Origin: Bifidobacterium miconis
GTDB lineage: Bacteria > Actinomycetota > Actinomycetes > Actinomycetales > Bifidobacteriaceae
Length of the DNA stretch: 64,000 nt
Direction of reading: 5' to 3'
Assembly (NCBI RefSeq): GCF_019331735.1
Contig: NZ_JAHBBH010000004.1
Span: 62,001 to 126,000, forward strand
Shown here in pieces: positions 24,258-33,504 of the stretch. The position numbers and the translations under genes are program-made. Position 1 is the first letter of the stretch. Every line of letters starts with the position of its first letter. The notes beneath the pieces were generated by a model. It saw only the letters and a list, made by a program, of their open reading frames with translations, did not search any database and was not told where the DNA came from.

Positions 24258-25877
24258 TCACTTGACGACCTTGTCGTAGGCCTTTTGCCAGATGTCGATG
24301 TTCTGTTGGAGGTTCAGCGACTCCAGCTGGCTTTGCAACGTGTTCCACGATGCGTCGTCCACGCCGTTCTGCGCCATCTTCGCGATGAGCGGCAGCACCG
24401 TGGACAGGATCGTCGTGTTGTTGTTGGTCACCGTATTCTGCTCGTCGACGGTCAGTCGTACGTAGATCGGGAAGTAGTTCTTCTCGCCGCCGATGTTCCG
24501 GTATTGCTCGTCATTGGCCTTGTCCACGGCGGAGATCGAATCGGCGTTGCGGTCGCCCTCCGCGGTCACCTCATCCGGAATCCAGCCGGCGAGACGGTCC
24601 TCGAGGGCCGGCACCTTCTGATCGTCCTGAGCCTTCTTCATGGCGTCCGTGAGCGCGTAGGAATGGTCGCCGGTCTGCTTGAGATACGTGCCGAACGAGC
24701 CCCACATCTGCTGCACGGAGTACTTCTCGGAGTAGAGCAGGTCGATGATCTTCAGGCAGGCTTCCTTGTTTGCCGCCTTGGAAGACATTGACATGTGGTA
24801 GTCCTCGAACTCGTTCGCTCCGGAAATACCGGAGGCGTCCCACACGGTCTCGTCGGCAGAGACGCCCGGGGCGGACGGCACGGGGATGGAGATGTACTGG
24901 TTGGCCAGCTCGGATCCGATGTTGCCGAACCCGCTCTGGTCCCAGCCGAAAATCGCGCCCACCTGAGCGGCGCTGCCGCCCACCTTGTTGCGGGAACGAT
25001 ACACGTCGCTGCTGGCAGTCACCCAATCGCTCGGCACCAGACCGGCCTTCTTGAGCGAGGCGAGATAGTCGAGTACCTGACGGAACTGGTCGGTCTGCAT
25101 CACGTTGCCGACCTTGCCGTCCTTGACGTAATAACCCTGCTGCGAAGGACCGGAATTGTAGTGCGTGACGATGCCGGTCGAGTTGAGAAACAGGAACGGA
25201 TTGGACCATCCGCCCAGAGACTCCGCGGGAAGCGGAGCCAGATTCATCGGGATTTCGTCGGCTTTGCCATTGCCGTTCGGATCCTGCGTCTTGAATGCCT
25301 CGAACACTTGGGTCAGCTCGTCCCATGTGATCGGCACATCAAGTCCGAGCTTGTCAAGCCACTGCTTGTTGATGAGCATGTGCTGGCCGGAGGCGGCGAA
25401 CGCCTTGCCACGGTCGGACGGCAGCGTGTACATCTTGCCGTCTACATCCACGTACTTTTTCGCGGTCGGCTTCGCATCGAAAAACGCCTTGACATTGGGC
25501 AGCTTGTCCAGATCAGCCAAGAAATCCTCGAATGCCTCCGGGTTCTGCGCCGCATCCTCCGGCCGGTAGGCTCGGATGTTGAGGTCGGCGATGTCGTTCG
25601 CCGCGATCGACGCGTTTTTCTGCTGGCTCCAGGCGCTGTCCAGCACGGTCTTCCATTCGATTTTCGCGCCTGATTCCTTTTCGAGGTCCTTGGCCCACTG
25701 CATGTCCTTGACCGGCAGCTGGGGCGTGCCCTGCACCACCAGAATCTTCACGATCGGCTTGCCGTCGACGGTCGTCTTCCCGGCGTCGGCACTGCCGCAC
25801 GCCGCCAGGGGAACGATCATCGAGGCAGCGGCCATCGCCGCCAATGTCATCCGTACCGCACGTCCTCGTACCATCAT
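24258..25877 (-). CDS. Carbohydrate ABC transporter substrate-binding lipoprotein (LplA-like), orphan
   Basis: The 539-residue protein has a lipoprotein signal (basic start, hydrophobic stretch, lipobox LAAC with Cys27) and a family 1 solute-binding body: ILVVQGTPQLPV, LPSDRGKAFAASGQHMLINKQWLDKLGLDVPITWDELTQVFEAF and DPNGNGKADEIPM, typical of LplA-type oligosaccharide-binding proteins. AAAGGAACC precedes tandem ATGs; the first is used. No permease or ATPase gene is nearby, so it must work with a remote transporter or be a relic. Divergent from a LacI gene with three AAACGTTT-like operators between them, suggesting sugar-controlled expression. Confidence 0.88.
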   Translation of the reverse strand: MMVRGRAVRMTLAAMAAASMIVPLAACGSADAGKTTVDGKPIVKILVVQGTPQLPVKDMQWAKDLEKESGAKIEWKTVLDSAWSQQKNASIAANDIADLNIRAYRPEDAAQNPEAFEDFLADLDKLPNVKAFFDAKPTAKKYVDVDGKMYTLPSDRGKAFAASGQHMLINKQWLDKLGLDVPITWDELTQVFEAFKTQDPNGNGKADEIPMNLAPLPAESLGGWSNPFLFLNSTGIVTHYNSGPSQQGYYVKDGKVGNVMQTDQFRQVLDYLASLKKAGLVPSDWVTASSDVYRSRNKVGGSAAQVGAIFGWDQSGFGNIGSELANQYISIPVPSAPGVSADETVWDASGISGANEFEDYHMSMSSKAANKEACLKIIDLLYSEKYSVQQMWGSFGTYLKQTGDHSYALTDAMKKAQDDQKVPALEDRLAGWIPDEVTAEGDRNADSISAVDKANDEQYRNIGGEKNYFPIYVRLTVDEQNTVTNNNTTILSTVLPLIAKMAQNGVDDASWNTLQSQLESLNLQQNIDIWQKAYDKVVK

Positions 25878-25995
25878 GGTTCCTTTCCCTTCCCCGGCGT
25901 CATCACCGGAGCGTTCCCTTGTTCCAGCGCATGCCGCCTCACTGCACAGCATGACCGCTTGGTCTGGCTGCATCCTTCGCAACCGTCACCCATAC

Positions 25996-26199
25996 TTTAA
26001 AACGTTTTAAAACGCTTGTCAACCACATCTCAGCACGTTCAGGAAACGCAATAATTTCAACACTCGCATCACAACACGCCGCACTCGCAAAATCAGTGAC
26101 AATACAAGCTTCCATCAATCAATCGACACGCCAAGTCATCCATAAAGCGCTTAAAATACAGCAGTGCAGACTATCATGAGGAGTATTAAACGTTTTAAA
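25996..26199. promoter_or_regulatory. Three LacI-type operators in the divergent intergenic region
   Basis: TTTAAAACGTTTTAAA (25996-26011) is a perfect 16-bp palindrome. AAGCGCTT (26145-26152) and ATTAAACGTTTTAAAT (26184-26199) share the CG-centred core. The first lies 119 nt upstream of the lipoprotein start; the last lies 159 nt upstream of the LacI start. The spacing would allow looping between sites. Confidence 0.65.
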
Positions 26200-26357
26200 T
26201 AAACACGTATAGAGCCAGCCAAGCCGAAAGAGACATTCACGCACAATTCAGCACCCCGGCATGCCGGGCCACAGCTCCGGCATACCGACGAAGCCGATTC
26301 CTATAATGCGTTCAGGCACATGCCCGCACGCGCATGGCCTCGATCAGAAGGAGAACC

Positions 26358-27392
26358 ATGACCACGATCCGCGACATCGCGCGCATTGCCGGCGTTTCCA
26401 TCGCGACGGTGTCCCTCGCACTGCGGGACGACCCGCGCATCGCGAACGCCACCGCCAAGCGCATCAAGGACATCGCGCGCGACGAGCACTACGTCGTGGA
26501 TCTGACCGCACGAAGCCTGCACAACAAGCGCAACGGCATCATCGGCATGACCGTGTTCGACATCGACAAGCCGTATCCCGCCAAGGTGGCCAGCGAGGTG
26601 GTGGCCGCAGCGAAACGACGGAATCTGGAAACGCTGATGCACCAGCTGGTCCCGGACGCCACGCCGACCGACAAGTATCTGGCCACATGGAAGGCGGTCA
26701 GCCAGCTGTGCGACGGCATCATCCTCAACTCGGACAGCGCGCTGCGCAACGGTCTGTACCGTCTCTCGGGCGATACGCCCATGCTGTTGCTCGGAGAGCC
26801 GGACGACGAATTCGGACTGGACACCGTCACCATCGCGCACGACCGGGAATCCGAACTGGCCATGGGGCATCTGCTGGACATCGGATGCACCGGCATCGTG
26901 GTGCTGGGCTCCCCGTACACGTCGGAAGAGCAGGCGATCGGTCGGAAAACCCTGCTGGACAAGCGCGCGTATGGCTTCTATCAGGCATGCCGTCATCACC
27001 AGGTCGATCCCGACATGATCCGATTCGTGACATGCGACTGGAGCATGACGGAGGCGCACCGGCAGATGCTGTATCTGCTGGATTCCGGCGAACGATTCGA
27101 CGGACTGCTGTGCCTCACCGACACCATGGCCATGGGCGCGTTGCGAGCATTGAAGGACCGCAATGTCCAAGTCCCCGAAGACATAGCAGTCATGGGACTC
27201 GACGGCATCAGGGAGGGCGAGTTTCTCGTGCCCTCGCTCAGTACCGTGGAGCCGAACTTGCGCGAGCAGGCCGAACAGGCGCTGACGCTGCTCACCGAAC
27301 GCATCGAGGGAGGGACCGATCTGCCGCCAAGGCACGTCGACATCGGGTATCGGCTGATCCAGCGCGAGTCGACGATGCGGCTGCGGAGCTAA
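26358..27392 (+). CDS. LacI-family transcriptional regulator
   Basis: The 344-residue repressor has an N-terminal helix-turn-helix (TIRDIARIAGVSIATVSLALRDDPRI, residues 3-28), a hinge region and a periplasmic-binding-protein-like sensor domain (NGIIGMTVFDIDKPYPAKV through the final GYRLIQRES). AAGGAGAACC precedes the ATG at 26358. It probably controls the divergent sugar-binding lipoprotein gene and itself through the AAACGTTT-type sites between them. The inducer is unknown. Confidence 0.92.
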   Translation: MTTIRDIARIAGVSIATVSLALRDDPRIANATAKRIKDIARDEHYVVDLTARSLHNKRNGIIGMTVFDIDKPYPAKVASEVVAAAKRRNLETLMHQLVPDATPTDKYLATWKAVSQLCDGIILNSDSALRNGLYRLSGDTPMLLLGEPDDEFGLDTVTIAHDRESELAMGHLLDIGCTGIVVLGSPYTSEEQAIGRKTLLDKRAYGFYQACRHHQVDPDMIRFVTCDWSMTEAHRQMLYLLDSGERFDGLLCLTDTMAMGALRALKDRNVQVPEDIAVMGLDGIREGEFLVPSLSTVEPNLREQAEQALTLLTERIEGGTDLPPRHVDIGYRLIQRESTMRLRS

Positions 27393-27439
27393 ACCGCCCG
27401 GAGTCCATCCATTCGCCGCGCCGCCTGCGCACGCGGCGG

Positions 27440-28435
27440 TCAGCCCGCAATCACCGCATGGAGTCCGGTCATGGCGAACATGGCGATGATGCTGGTGGTG
27501 GCGAGGGTGAAGCCGGCGAGGCGGGCGTTGCCGAGGACACGGTCGGTGAACAGGGTGCAGAACACGGCGGTCGGCGCGAAGCACATGAGCGCGACGGCCT
27601 GCCTGGTGACCGGGTCGAGCGGCAGCAGGAACCACGCGGCCAAGGCGAACAGCACGCCGCACGGCAAGCGCCAGCCGATGACCTGCGCCACGTCGCGCAC
27701 GTCGTCGCGCGTGGCGGGCAGTTCCATGAGCATGCCGACCATGAGCATCGAGCAGAACGGGTTCGCATCCGCGACCGGCGCGAGCACGCTGGGCACGATC
27801 CCCGGGATCGGCAGGTCGAACAATACGACCAGGGTCATGATCATGTACATGTCGAACGGGCCGGACTTGAGGAAGCCGAGCGCTATCGTGCGCAGTCGTT
27901 CGCGCAGCGCCCGCCCGCGGTCGGCCGCGTTCGGCGGCCTGAGGCGGCCGACCGGCCCGTCCGTCTCCTGCTCGGTCAGGGGCCGGGACGGGTCGATCCT
28001 CAGCAGGGTCGTGGTCATCACGTTGCCGCCGGCGGTGGTCATGACCGCGTTGCCGATGTCCATCATCGCGCCAATCACGATCGCGCCGCTCCCGTAGAAC
28101 GCCTGCAGGAGCGGGAAGCAGAAGTTGCCGATGTTGTACCCGGACGTGTTGAGCATCAGGAACGCGCGCTCCGCGACCGGCCGGCGGCGTGTGGCCCAGT
28201 ATACGAACGGGACCGGCACGAACGCCGCCAGGAACCCGAAAAGCGTGACCCACAGCAGGCTCGCGCTGTGAGGATTCTCGGCGAACGAGACCACGATCGC
28301 CGCCGGCAGCGTCACGTCGAAGACGACGACCTGCATGATGCGGTAGTCGCGCGGCTTGAACAGGCCGCAGCGCTTGAGCGCATAGCCGAACAGGATAATC
28401 AACAAAAACGTCGCCGGCTTGAGCAGCTGACCCAT
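27440..28435 (-). CDS. AEC-family (auxin efflux carrier) transporter
   Basis: The 331-residue membrane protein has about ten hydrophobic segments in two halves. It has AEC-family features: FGYALKRCGLF at the N-terminus and the SGYNIGNFCFPLLQAFYG helix break in the middle of the first half. The family exports small organic anions, such as malate in bacteria; the substrate here is unknown. Either a GTG at 28438 or the ATG at 28435 could be the start; GAGGGAG favours the ATG. It is divergent from a LacI gene, and an operator-like palindrome lies between them. Confidence 0.85.
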   Translation of the reverse strand: MGQLLKPATFLLIILFGYALKRCGLFKPRDYRIMQVVVFDVTLPAAIVVSFAENPHSASLLWVTLFGFLAAFVPVPFVYWATRRRPVAERAFLMLNTSGYNIGNFCFPLLQAFYGSGAIVIGAMMDIGNAVMTTAGGNVMTTTLLRIDPSRPLTEQETDGPVGRLRPPNAADRGRALRERLRTIALGFLKSGPFDMYMIMTLVVLFDLPIPGIVPSVLAPVADANPFCSMLMVGMLMELPATRDDVRDVAQVIGWRLPCGVLFALAAWFLLPLDPVTRQAVALMCFAPTAVFCTLFTDRVLGNARLAGFTLATTSIIAMFAMTGLHAVIAG

Positions 28436-28465
28436 CACGTCTCCCTCGTTGGTTCCAATACGAAG

Positions 28466-28479
28466 GTTTAACCTTAAAC
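28466..28479. promoter_or_regulatory. Operator-like palindrome between AEC and LacI genes
   Basis: GTTTAACCTTAAAC has 6-bp perfect arms around CC. It shares GGTTTAAC with the GH39 operator at 23845-23862, suggesting the same repressor. Confidence 0.55.
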
Positions 28480-28535
28480 TAATACCGATTATGGCACCGC
28501 ACCCAGACGCGACACGCCAATCGGCAACCGCTTTC

Positions 28536-28548
28536 TAAGATGGGATCC
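28536..28548 (+). promoter_or_regulatory. TANNNT box (TAAGAT) placed for a leaderless lacI transcript
   Basis: TAAGAT followed by GGGATCC (7 nt) and the ATG at 28549; no Shine-Dalgarno. A second in-frame ATG at 28540 overlaps the box and is disfavoured. Confidence 0.45.
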
Positions 28549-29706
28549 ATGCAGTCCAGCCAGAACGGCGTCGATGCCGCCGCGCCAACCACTACCGAAC
28601 CAGCCGATCCGAACCACGTCGTCACGCTGGCCGACGTGGCGCGCGCGACCGGCTTCTCGCAGATGACCGTATCAAACGCACTGCGCGACCGCCCCAAAGT
28701 CAGCGAGGCGAATCGGCGGAAAATCAAGGAAATCGCGCAACGCATGGGCTACCAGGCCAACGCGGCGGCGACGATGCTGCGCAACCGGCGCAGCGGCATC
28801 ATCCAAATCGTCATCGACGACTTCGAAGTGCCGTTCCACGCAAGCCTCGCCAAATATCTCGCGCAGGAGGCGACCGCGCGCGGCTATCAGGTGGCCGTCC
28901 GCCAATCGGAACGCTCCGGCAGCGCGGAAATGCGCGTGCTGAAAACCGAACGCGGACTGATCTACGACGGCGTCATCCTCGACGCGCCAAACATCACCGA
29001 ATCGCAGGTGCTCGCCCACGCGCACGGCCGGCCGGCGCTCGTGATCGGCGACTGCGCCGATTTCTCCGCCGTCGACTCGATGGACACCGCGTGCGCGCCC
29101 GGCGCGGCGGACGCGGCGGAACATCTGTGGGAACGGGGCTGCCGCGAATGCTACGTGCTCGGCGCGCCAGCGCATTGGCCGACGGACGAGACGGCACACC
29201 GCACGGGATTCGGCCCGCGCCGGTTCGCCGCGATCGTCGACGCGCTCGCAGGGCACGGCGTGCGCATCGACGACGATCACCGCATCCCCTGCGACTGGAC
29301 GTTGGAAGGCGGGCATGCCGCGGCGGCACGGCTTGCGGCGCGACTGCGCGAAGCGCATGCCGTCCCCGTCGCCGGCGACGGCTCCGTTCAAACCGCGACG
29401 GCAACCTCCCCCATCGGCATACTGTGCCTGACCGACACGGTCGCGCTCGGCGCGCTGCGAGCGTTCGCGGAGTGCGGCGTGCGCGTGCCGGACGACGTGC
29501 GCGTCATCGGCTTCGACGGACTGGCGATCGGCGAGTACGCCGTTCCGTCGCTCAGCACGGTCGCCATGGACGTGCCGGCGATGGCCGCAACCGTCGTCGC
29601 AAGACTGGCCGCGGCCATCGAAGCGCAATCGTCCGGCGCTCCTCTGCCCGACGCGATGCACGAGACGATCCCGTACCGTCTCGTCGCGCGCGAGTCGTCG
29701 CGCTGA
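28549..29706 (+). CDS. LacI-family transcriptional regulator
   Basis: The 385-residue repressor is longer than usual because of an ~18-residue N-terminal tail before the helix-turn-helix (TLADVARATGFSQMTVSNALRDRPKVSEANR). The sensor domain contains GIIQIVIDDFEVPFHASLAKYL and ends VPYRLVARESSR-like (TIPYRLVARESSR). The start at 28549 fits a leaderless arrangement. Divergent from the AEC transporter; the GGTTTAAC-type operators near AEC and GH39 are its likely targets (inference). Confidence 0.9.
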   Translation: MQSSQNGVDAAAPTTTEPADPNHVVTLADVARATGFSQMTVSNALRDRPKVSEANRRKIKEIAQRMGYQANAAATMLRNRRSGIIQIVIDDFEVPFHASLAKYLAQEATARGYQVAVRQSERSGSAEMRVLKTERGLIYDGVILDAPNITESQVLAHAHGRPALVIGDCADFSAVDSMDTACAPGAADAAEHLWERGCRECYVLGAPAHWPTDETAHRTGFGPRRFAAIVDALAGHGVRIDDDHRIPCDWTLEGGHAAAARLAARLREAHAVPVAGDGSVQTATATSPIGILCLTDTVALGALRAFAECGVRVPDDVRVIGFDGLAIGEYAVPSLSTVAMDVPAMAATVVARLAAAIEAQSSGAPLPDAMHETIPYRLVARESSR

Positions 29707-29734
29707 ACGGCTCGGCGCGACCGGGCAATACGAC

Positions 29735-29769
29735 GATGGTCCGCTCCGGACAAACCGAAGCGGACCATC
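29735..29769. terminator. Bidirectional hairpin between convergent genes
   Basis: GATGGTCCGCT (29735-29745) pairs with AGCGGACCATC (29759-29769) and an inner CGG/CCG extends the stem. It lies between the convergent LacI gene and the duplicated-domain gene. Confidence 0.65.
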
Positions 29770-29798
29770 ACACGCAAATCACCTCATCAGCACACGGA

Positions 29799-31043
29799 TC
29801 AGTCGCCGTTGGAAGCGGACGCGGACTCGTCGCCCTGCTCGCCGCGCTTCTGGTCGAAGACCTGACGCATGTACGGACCGAACGCCTCGACGATGTGCGC
29901 CGCGCCGATCAGATCGTCGTGCAGCTTCTCGTCGCCGGGCGTCTCGCAGTGGGAGCCGACCGGCTTGTCGTCTTCGAATTCGACGACGATGCGGCCGAGC
30001 GGCAGCGTGTTCTGCGGCGGTTCGGGGCGGTTCGTGAACGCGTAGCGGCGATAGATGCTGCCGTTCTCCTTCGACTTGGGCAGCACATCGTACAGCTGGG
30101 AGACGAACGCGAGCAGCGCGCCGCAGTTGTCGACGTTGTCGGTGATGAACGACGACAGCGAGAACTCGAGCTTCGTCTTGCCGTCCTCGCCCGGCTCGTC
30201 GACGTTGATTTTCGCGACCGCACCGGGATCGTCGACGGTCGCGTTCACGTCGTAGGCGTAGAAGTAGCCGAACACCTTCGATTCGCGGTTCGTGTCCGAC
30301 GTGCCGGTCGACTGGGCGTTGCCCGTCGCGGCACCGGACTCGGATTCGTCGCTGATGGCGGCCATGTCGGCGGCGATCGAGGCGATGTCGGTGATCGCGT
30401 CGGCGGACGGCTGCGTTTCGGATTCGGCCGCCGCCGCGTTGGACTGCGCCTGCGCTACGTTGGCGGCGTTGCGCTCGACCTCCTCGAGCTGCTTGAACAG
30501 CTGCGGCAGATGCTCGGTCACGCCGGCGACGAGACGCTGGGCGCCGACCAGCACTTCGTTCTTGAGCTGGTTGTTGATCGCGCAGCGGTGGGAGATGGTC
30601 ACGCCTTCCTCGCTCGCGCCGAATTCGGCGGTGAAACGGGCGATCGGCATGACGCCCTTGGGCAGTTCCTCCGTGCAGGAGAAGGCATAGCGGCGGAACG
30701 TGATGTCCTTCGCGTGCTCGTCCTCGTGTTCGGCGAGCGCCTGCCCGAGCAGCTTGACGTCGGCGAGCAGCAGCTGGCGGTTCTCCGGGTGCTGCCTGAC
30801 GAGATCGGCGGCGTGGATGCTGATCTCGCGCTCGTTGCCCTCCGGCTGATCGAGCGACACCCAGATCAGCTGGTCGGAGTCCTGGGGATCCTTGTCCGCG
30901 TCGAACGCGTAGAACCAACCGATGATGCGCGGCTTGTTGTCCTGATCATCCTCCGCGCCTGCGTTCGCGGCATCGGCGTCATGCACGATGCGCTCCGCCT
31001 CCGCCACTGCATCGTCGGCGTTCATCTTGTCTTCGTTGGCCAT
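29799..31043 (-). CDS. Unknown acidic protein with two tandem copies of one domain
   Basis: The 414-residue protein is not recognised. It contains an internal duplication: copy 1 spans ~39-150 (RIIGWFYAFDAD ... FRRYAFSCTEELPKGVMPIARFTAEF) and copy 2 ~254-385 (KVFGYFYAYDVN ... YRRYAFTNRPEPPQNTLPLGRIVVEF). Copies share the (I/F)G(W/Y)FYA(F/Y)D opening and the (F/Y)RRYAF core. They are joined by an Ala/Ser/Glu-rich linker with a predicted helical start (VTEHLPQLFKQLEEVERNAANVAQAQSN). No signal peptide or membrane segment, so probably cytoplasmic. AAAGGACCATC precedes the ATG. No operon partner. Confidence 0.75.
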   Translation of the reverse strand: MANEDKMNADDAVAEAERIVHDADAANAGAEDDQDNKPRIIGWFYAFDADKDPQDSDQLIWVSLDQPEGNEREISIHAADLVRQHPENRQLLLADVKLLGQALAEHEDEHAKDITFRRYAFSCTEELPKGVMPIARFTAEFGASEEGVTISHRCAINNQLKNEVLVGAQRLVAGVTEHLPQLFKQLEEVERNAANVAQAQSNAAAAESETQPSADAITDIASIAADMAAISDESESGAATGNAQSTGTSDTNRESKVFGYFYAYDVNATVDDPGAVAKINVDEPGEDGKTKLEFSLSSFITDNVDNCGALLAFVSQLYDVLPKSKENGSIYRRYAFTNRPEPPQNTLPLGRIVVEFEDDKPVGSHCETPGDEKLHDDLIGAAHIVEAFGPYMRQVFDQKRGEQGDESASASNGD

Positions 31044-31146
31044 GATGGTCCTTTCTGGTCGTGTACCGTGTCCCAGCCTACGCCATCGCCCACCGTTCGG
31101 CCTGTCGCATACCGATGTTGCGATGTGCAGGCGATCATGGAACACA

Positions 31147-31349
31147 GTTCGACGATCGAGAGGCTGATTTTTACCTTTGCCGAGGTCGGTTTGACGATCG
31201 AGAGGCTGCCCCTTCCCGAACTCAATCCGGAACATGCCGCATTCGGCCTTGTTTCGGCCCGGGCAGGCGCGGCCATGGCATGGGCCATAGCCTCTCGATC
31301 GTCGAACTGACCTCGGCAGAACCCGGATTTAGCCTCTCGATCGTCAAAC
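31147..31349. repeat. Four copies of a 19-bp motif at 42-bp period, arranged as two inverted arms
   Basis: GTTCGACGATCGAGAGGCT occurs at 31147-31165 and (one change) 31189-31207 in plus orientation, and at 31289-31307 and 31331-31349 in minus orientation. Both pairs have a 42-bp period and TGCCGAGGTC in the interval. The two 61-bp arms flank an 81-bp spacer. The 31044-31433 gap has no gene. Confidence 0.85.
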
Positions 31350-31374
31350 TCGGTAGCCATCTCCCCATGAACGG

Positions 31375-31402
31375 GAAAGCCCCTCCCGAGGGAGGGGCTT
31401 TC
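31375..31402 (-). terminator. Terminator hairpin of proS
   Basis: GAAAGCCCCTCC pairs perfectly with GGAGGGGCTTTC around a CGAG loop, 31 nt after the proS stop. Confidence 0.75.
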
Positions 31403-31433
31403 CTGCGATGGCATGCGATGGCGCAGACGACGG

Positions 31434-33239
31434 TCAGGCCAGACGGTCGACGATTGCGGCGACGGCGTCCTCGACCGGGACGGCGACGGAGTTGTCGCCG
31501 TTGCGGTCGCGCACCTCGATCGTGCCGTTGTTGACCGTGTCGCGGCCGGCGACGGCGATCAGCGGCACGCCGATGAGCTCGGCGTCCTTGAACTTGACGC
31601 CCGGAGAGACCTTCTTGCGATCGTCGTAGATGACCTCGACGCCGCGCGCCTCAAGGTCGGCGACCAGCTTTTCGGCGGCCTCGAACGCGGCCTCGTCCTT
31701 GCCGGTGGCCACGACGTGCACCTGCGCGGGGGCGATCACGGCCGGCCATGCGAGGCCCTTCTCGTCGTGATGCGTTTCGGCGATGCACGCGAGCACGCGG
31801 GAGACGCCGATGCCGTAGCAGCCCATCCACACCGGCACGGCCTTGCCGTTCTGGTCGAGTACCTTGAGGTCGAGCGCCTTGGAGTACTTGAGGCCGAGCT
31901 GGAACACCTGGCCGATTTCCACGCCGCGCTCGAAGCTCAACGGGCCGGAGCCGTCCGGGCTCATGTCGCCGTGGCGGACCTCGACGGCCTCCACCACGCC
32001 GTCGGCCTGGAAATCACGGCCGTAGACGAGGTTGTAGTAGTCGACCTCGTGCTCGTCGGCGCCGGTGAACCATGCGGAACCCTTGACGACGTGCGCGTCC
32101 ACGAGGTAGCGCAGCGATTCCTTGACGCCGGCGGCCGGGCCTTGCGGACCGAGCACCATCGGGCCGATGTATCCCGGCACGAGTTCCGGATGCTTCTTGA
32201 GGTCCTCTTCGGTGGCTTCCTCCAGTTCGGCCGGAGCGAACTGCGCTTCGAGACGCTTCATGTCGACCGTGCGGTCGCCGGGCACGCCCACGACGATGAG
32301 CTCGCGCCACGGTTCGTCGTGATCCGCGTCCTCCGGATGCTTGACGGCGATGACCACGTTCTTGAGGATGTCCGAAGCCTCCCAGGAACGGCCATCGGCA
32401 CGCGGATGATCGGCGTTGGCGCGTTCGATCATCTTGTCGATGGTCTTCGCGTCCGGCGTCGCCTCCTTGGTGGCGGCCGGGGTGTTCGTGGCGTCGATTT
32501 CGGGCAGTTCGGGTGTGTGCAGCGCCTCGACGTTCCACGCCTTGCCGGACGGGGCGAGCGCGAACGTGTCCTCGCCGATCGGCATCGGGGCGAGGAACTC
32601 CTCGGACGCGGAGCCGCCCATCGGGCCGGACATCGCGAACACCGGCACGTACTTGAGGCCGATGCGCTGGAACACGCGTTCGTACGCGCCGCGCTCGTCC
32701 ATGTACGCCTTGCGCATGCCCTCCTCGTCCACGTTGAACGAGTAGGCGTCCTTCATCACGAACTCGCGGCCGCGGATCAGGCCCGCGCGCGGGCGGAATT
32801 CGTCGCGATACTTGGTTTGGATCTGGTACAGCACCACCGGCAGATCCTTGTACGACGAGTACATGTCCTTGACGAGCAGCGTGAACATCTCCTCGTGCGT
32901 CGGCGCGAGCAGGTAGTCAGCCTGGTGACGGTCCTTGAGACGGAAGATGTTGTCGCCGTACTCCTCCCAACGGTGGGTGGCCTCATACGGTTCGCGCGGC
33001 AGCAGCGCCGGGAAGTGCACCTCCTGCGCGCCGATGCCGTCCATCTCCTCGCGGATGATCTCCTCGATCTTGTTCAGGACGCGCAGGCCAAGCGGCAGCC
33101 AGGTCCAGATGCCGGGCGCAGCCTTGCGGATGTATCCGGCACGCTGCAGCAGTTTCGCGGAATCGACGTCCGCGTCGGCGGGGTCCTCGCGCAGGGTGCG
33201 CAGGAACAGGGTAGACATACGAAGTGCTTTGGAACTCAT
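31434..33239 (-). CDS. proS: Prolyl-tRNA synthetase, bacterial type
   Basis: The 601-residue class II synthetase charges tRNA-Pro. It has motif 1 ([32 protein letters not shown]), motif 2 ([27 protein letters not shown]), the long bacterial editing insertion (~residues 220-400) and motif 3 ([16 protein letters not shown]), then the anticodon-binding domain. I chose the ATG at 33239 because a TACCTT box lies 7 nt before it and there is no Shine-Dalgarno; an ATG 21 nt further in is the alternative. It is a single gene with its own terminator. Confidence 0.96.
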   Translation of the reverse strand: MSSKALRMSTLFLRTLREDPADADVDSAKLLQRAGYIRKAAPGIWTWLPLGLRVLNKIEEIIREEMDGIGAQEVHFPALLPREPYEATHRWEEYGDNIFRLKDRHQADYLLAPTHEEMFTLLVKDMYSSYKDLPVVLYQIQTKYRDEFRPRAGLIRGREFVMKDAYSFNVDEEGMRKAYMDERGAYERVFQRIGLKYVPVFAMSGPMGGSASEEFLAPMPIGEDTFALAPSGKAWNVEALHTPELPEIDATNTPAATKEATPDAKTIDKMIERANADHPRADGRSWEASDILKNVVIAVKHPEDADHDEPWRELIVVGVPGDRTVDMKRLEAQFAPAELEEATEEDLKKHPELVPGYIGPMVLGPQGPAAGVKESLRYLVDAHVVKGSAWFTGADEHEVDYYNLVYGRDFQADGVVEAVEVRHGDMSPDGSGPLSFERGVEIGQVFQLGLKYSKALDLKVLDQNGKAVPVWMGCYGIGVSRVLACIAETHHDEKGLAWPAVIAPAQVHVVATGKDEAAFEAAEKLVADLEARGVEVIYDDRKKVSPGVKFKDAELIGVPLIAVAGRDTVNNGTIEVRDRNGDNSVAVPVEDAVAAIVDRLA

Positions 33240-33252
33240 GCGTTCCAAGGTA
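33240..33252 (-). promoter_or_regulatory. TANNNT box (TACCTT) placed for a leaderless proS transcript
   Basis: On the minus strand: TACCTT, GGAACGC (7 nt), ATG. It is a weaker box than those of pepO or guaB. Confidence 0.35.
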
Positions 33253-33393
33253 CTCAATCAAGGGGACGTTGCCCATGGCGGACGAAGCGTGTCGCTAGAC
33301 CGAACATATCACCAATAAGGAAACGGTTACAACAGTAAAAGCGCAATATACCGGAGTATTTCGTACATCGTTTGACTTATTATACCGACTGTA

Positions 33394-33409
33394 TTGGAAA
33401 CGATTCCAA
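33394..33409 (+). promoter_or_regulatory. LacI-type operator upstream of the MFS gene
   Basis: TTGGAAACGATTCCAA, palindromic with arms TTGGAA/TTCCAA. The core GTATTGGAAACG also occurs at 38841-38852, upstream of the LacI gene. AT-rich promoter-like sequence (TTGACTTATTATAC) lies just before it. Confidence 0.65.
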
Positions 33410-33504
33410 AATGCAGTATCACGTGACCAATACCAAAGACATCACAACAGCATCCCAAAAACCACAACAAATACAACATCAGATCAGACAGATCAGAAGG
33501 AACC

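Noticed and set aside
31147..31349. Short CRISPR or cas-less array
   Set aside because: Repeats are inverted in the second half and the intervals resemble each other, unlike unique spacers.
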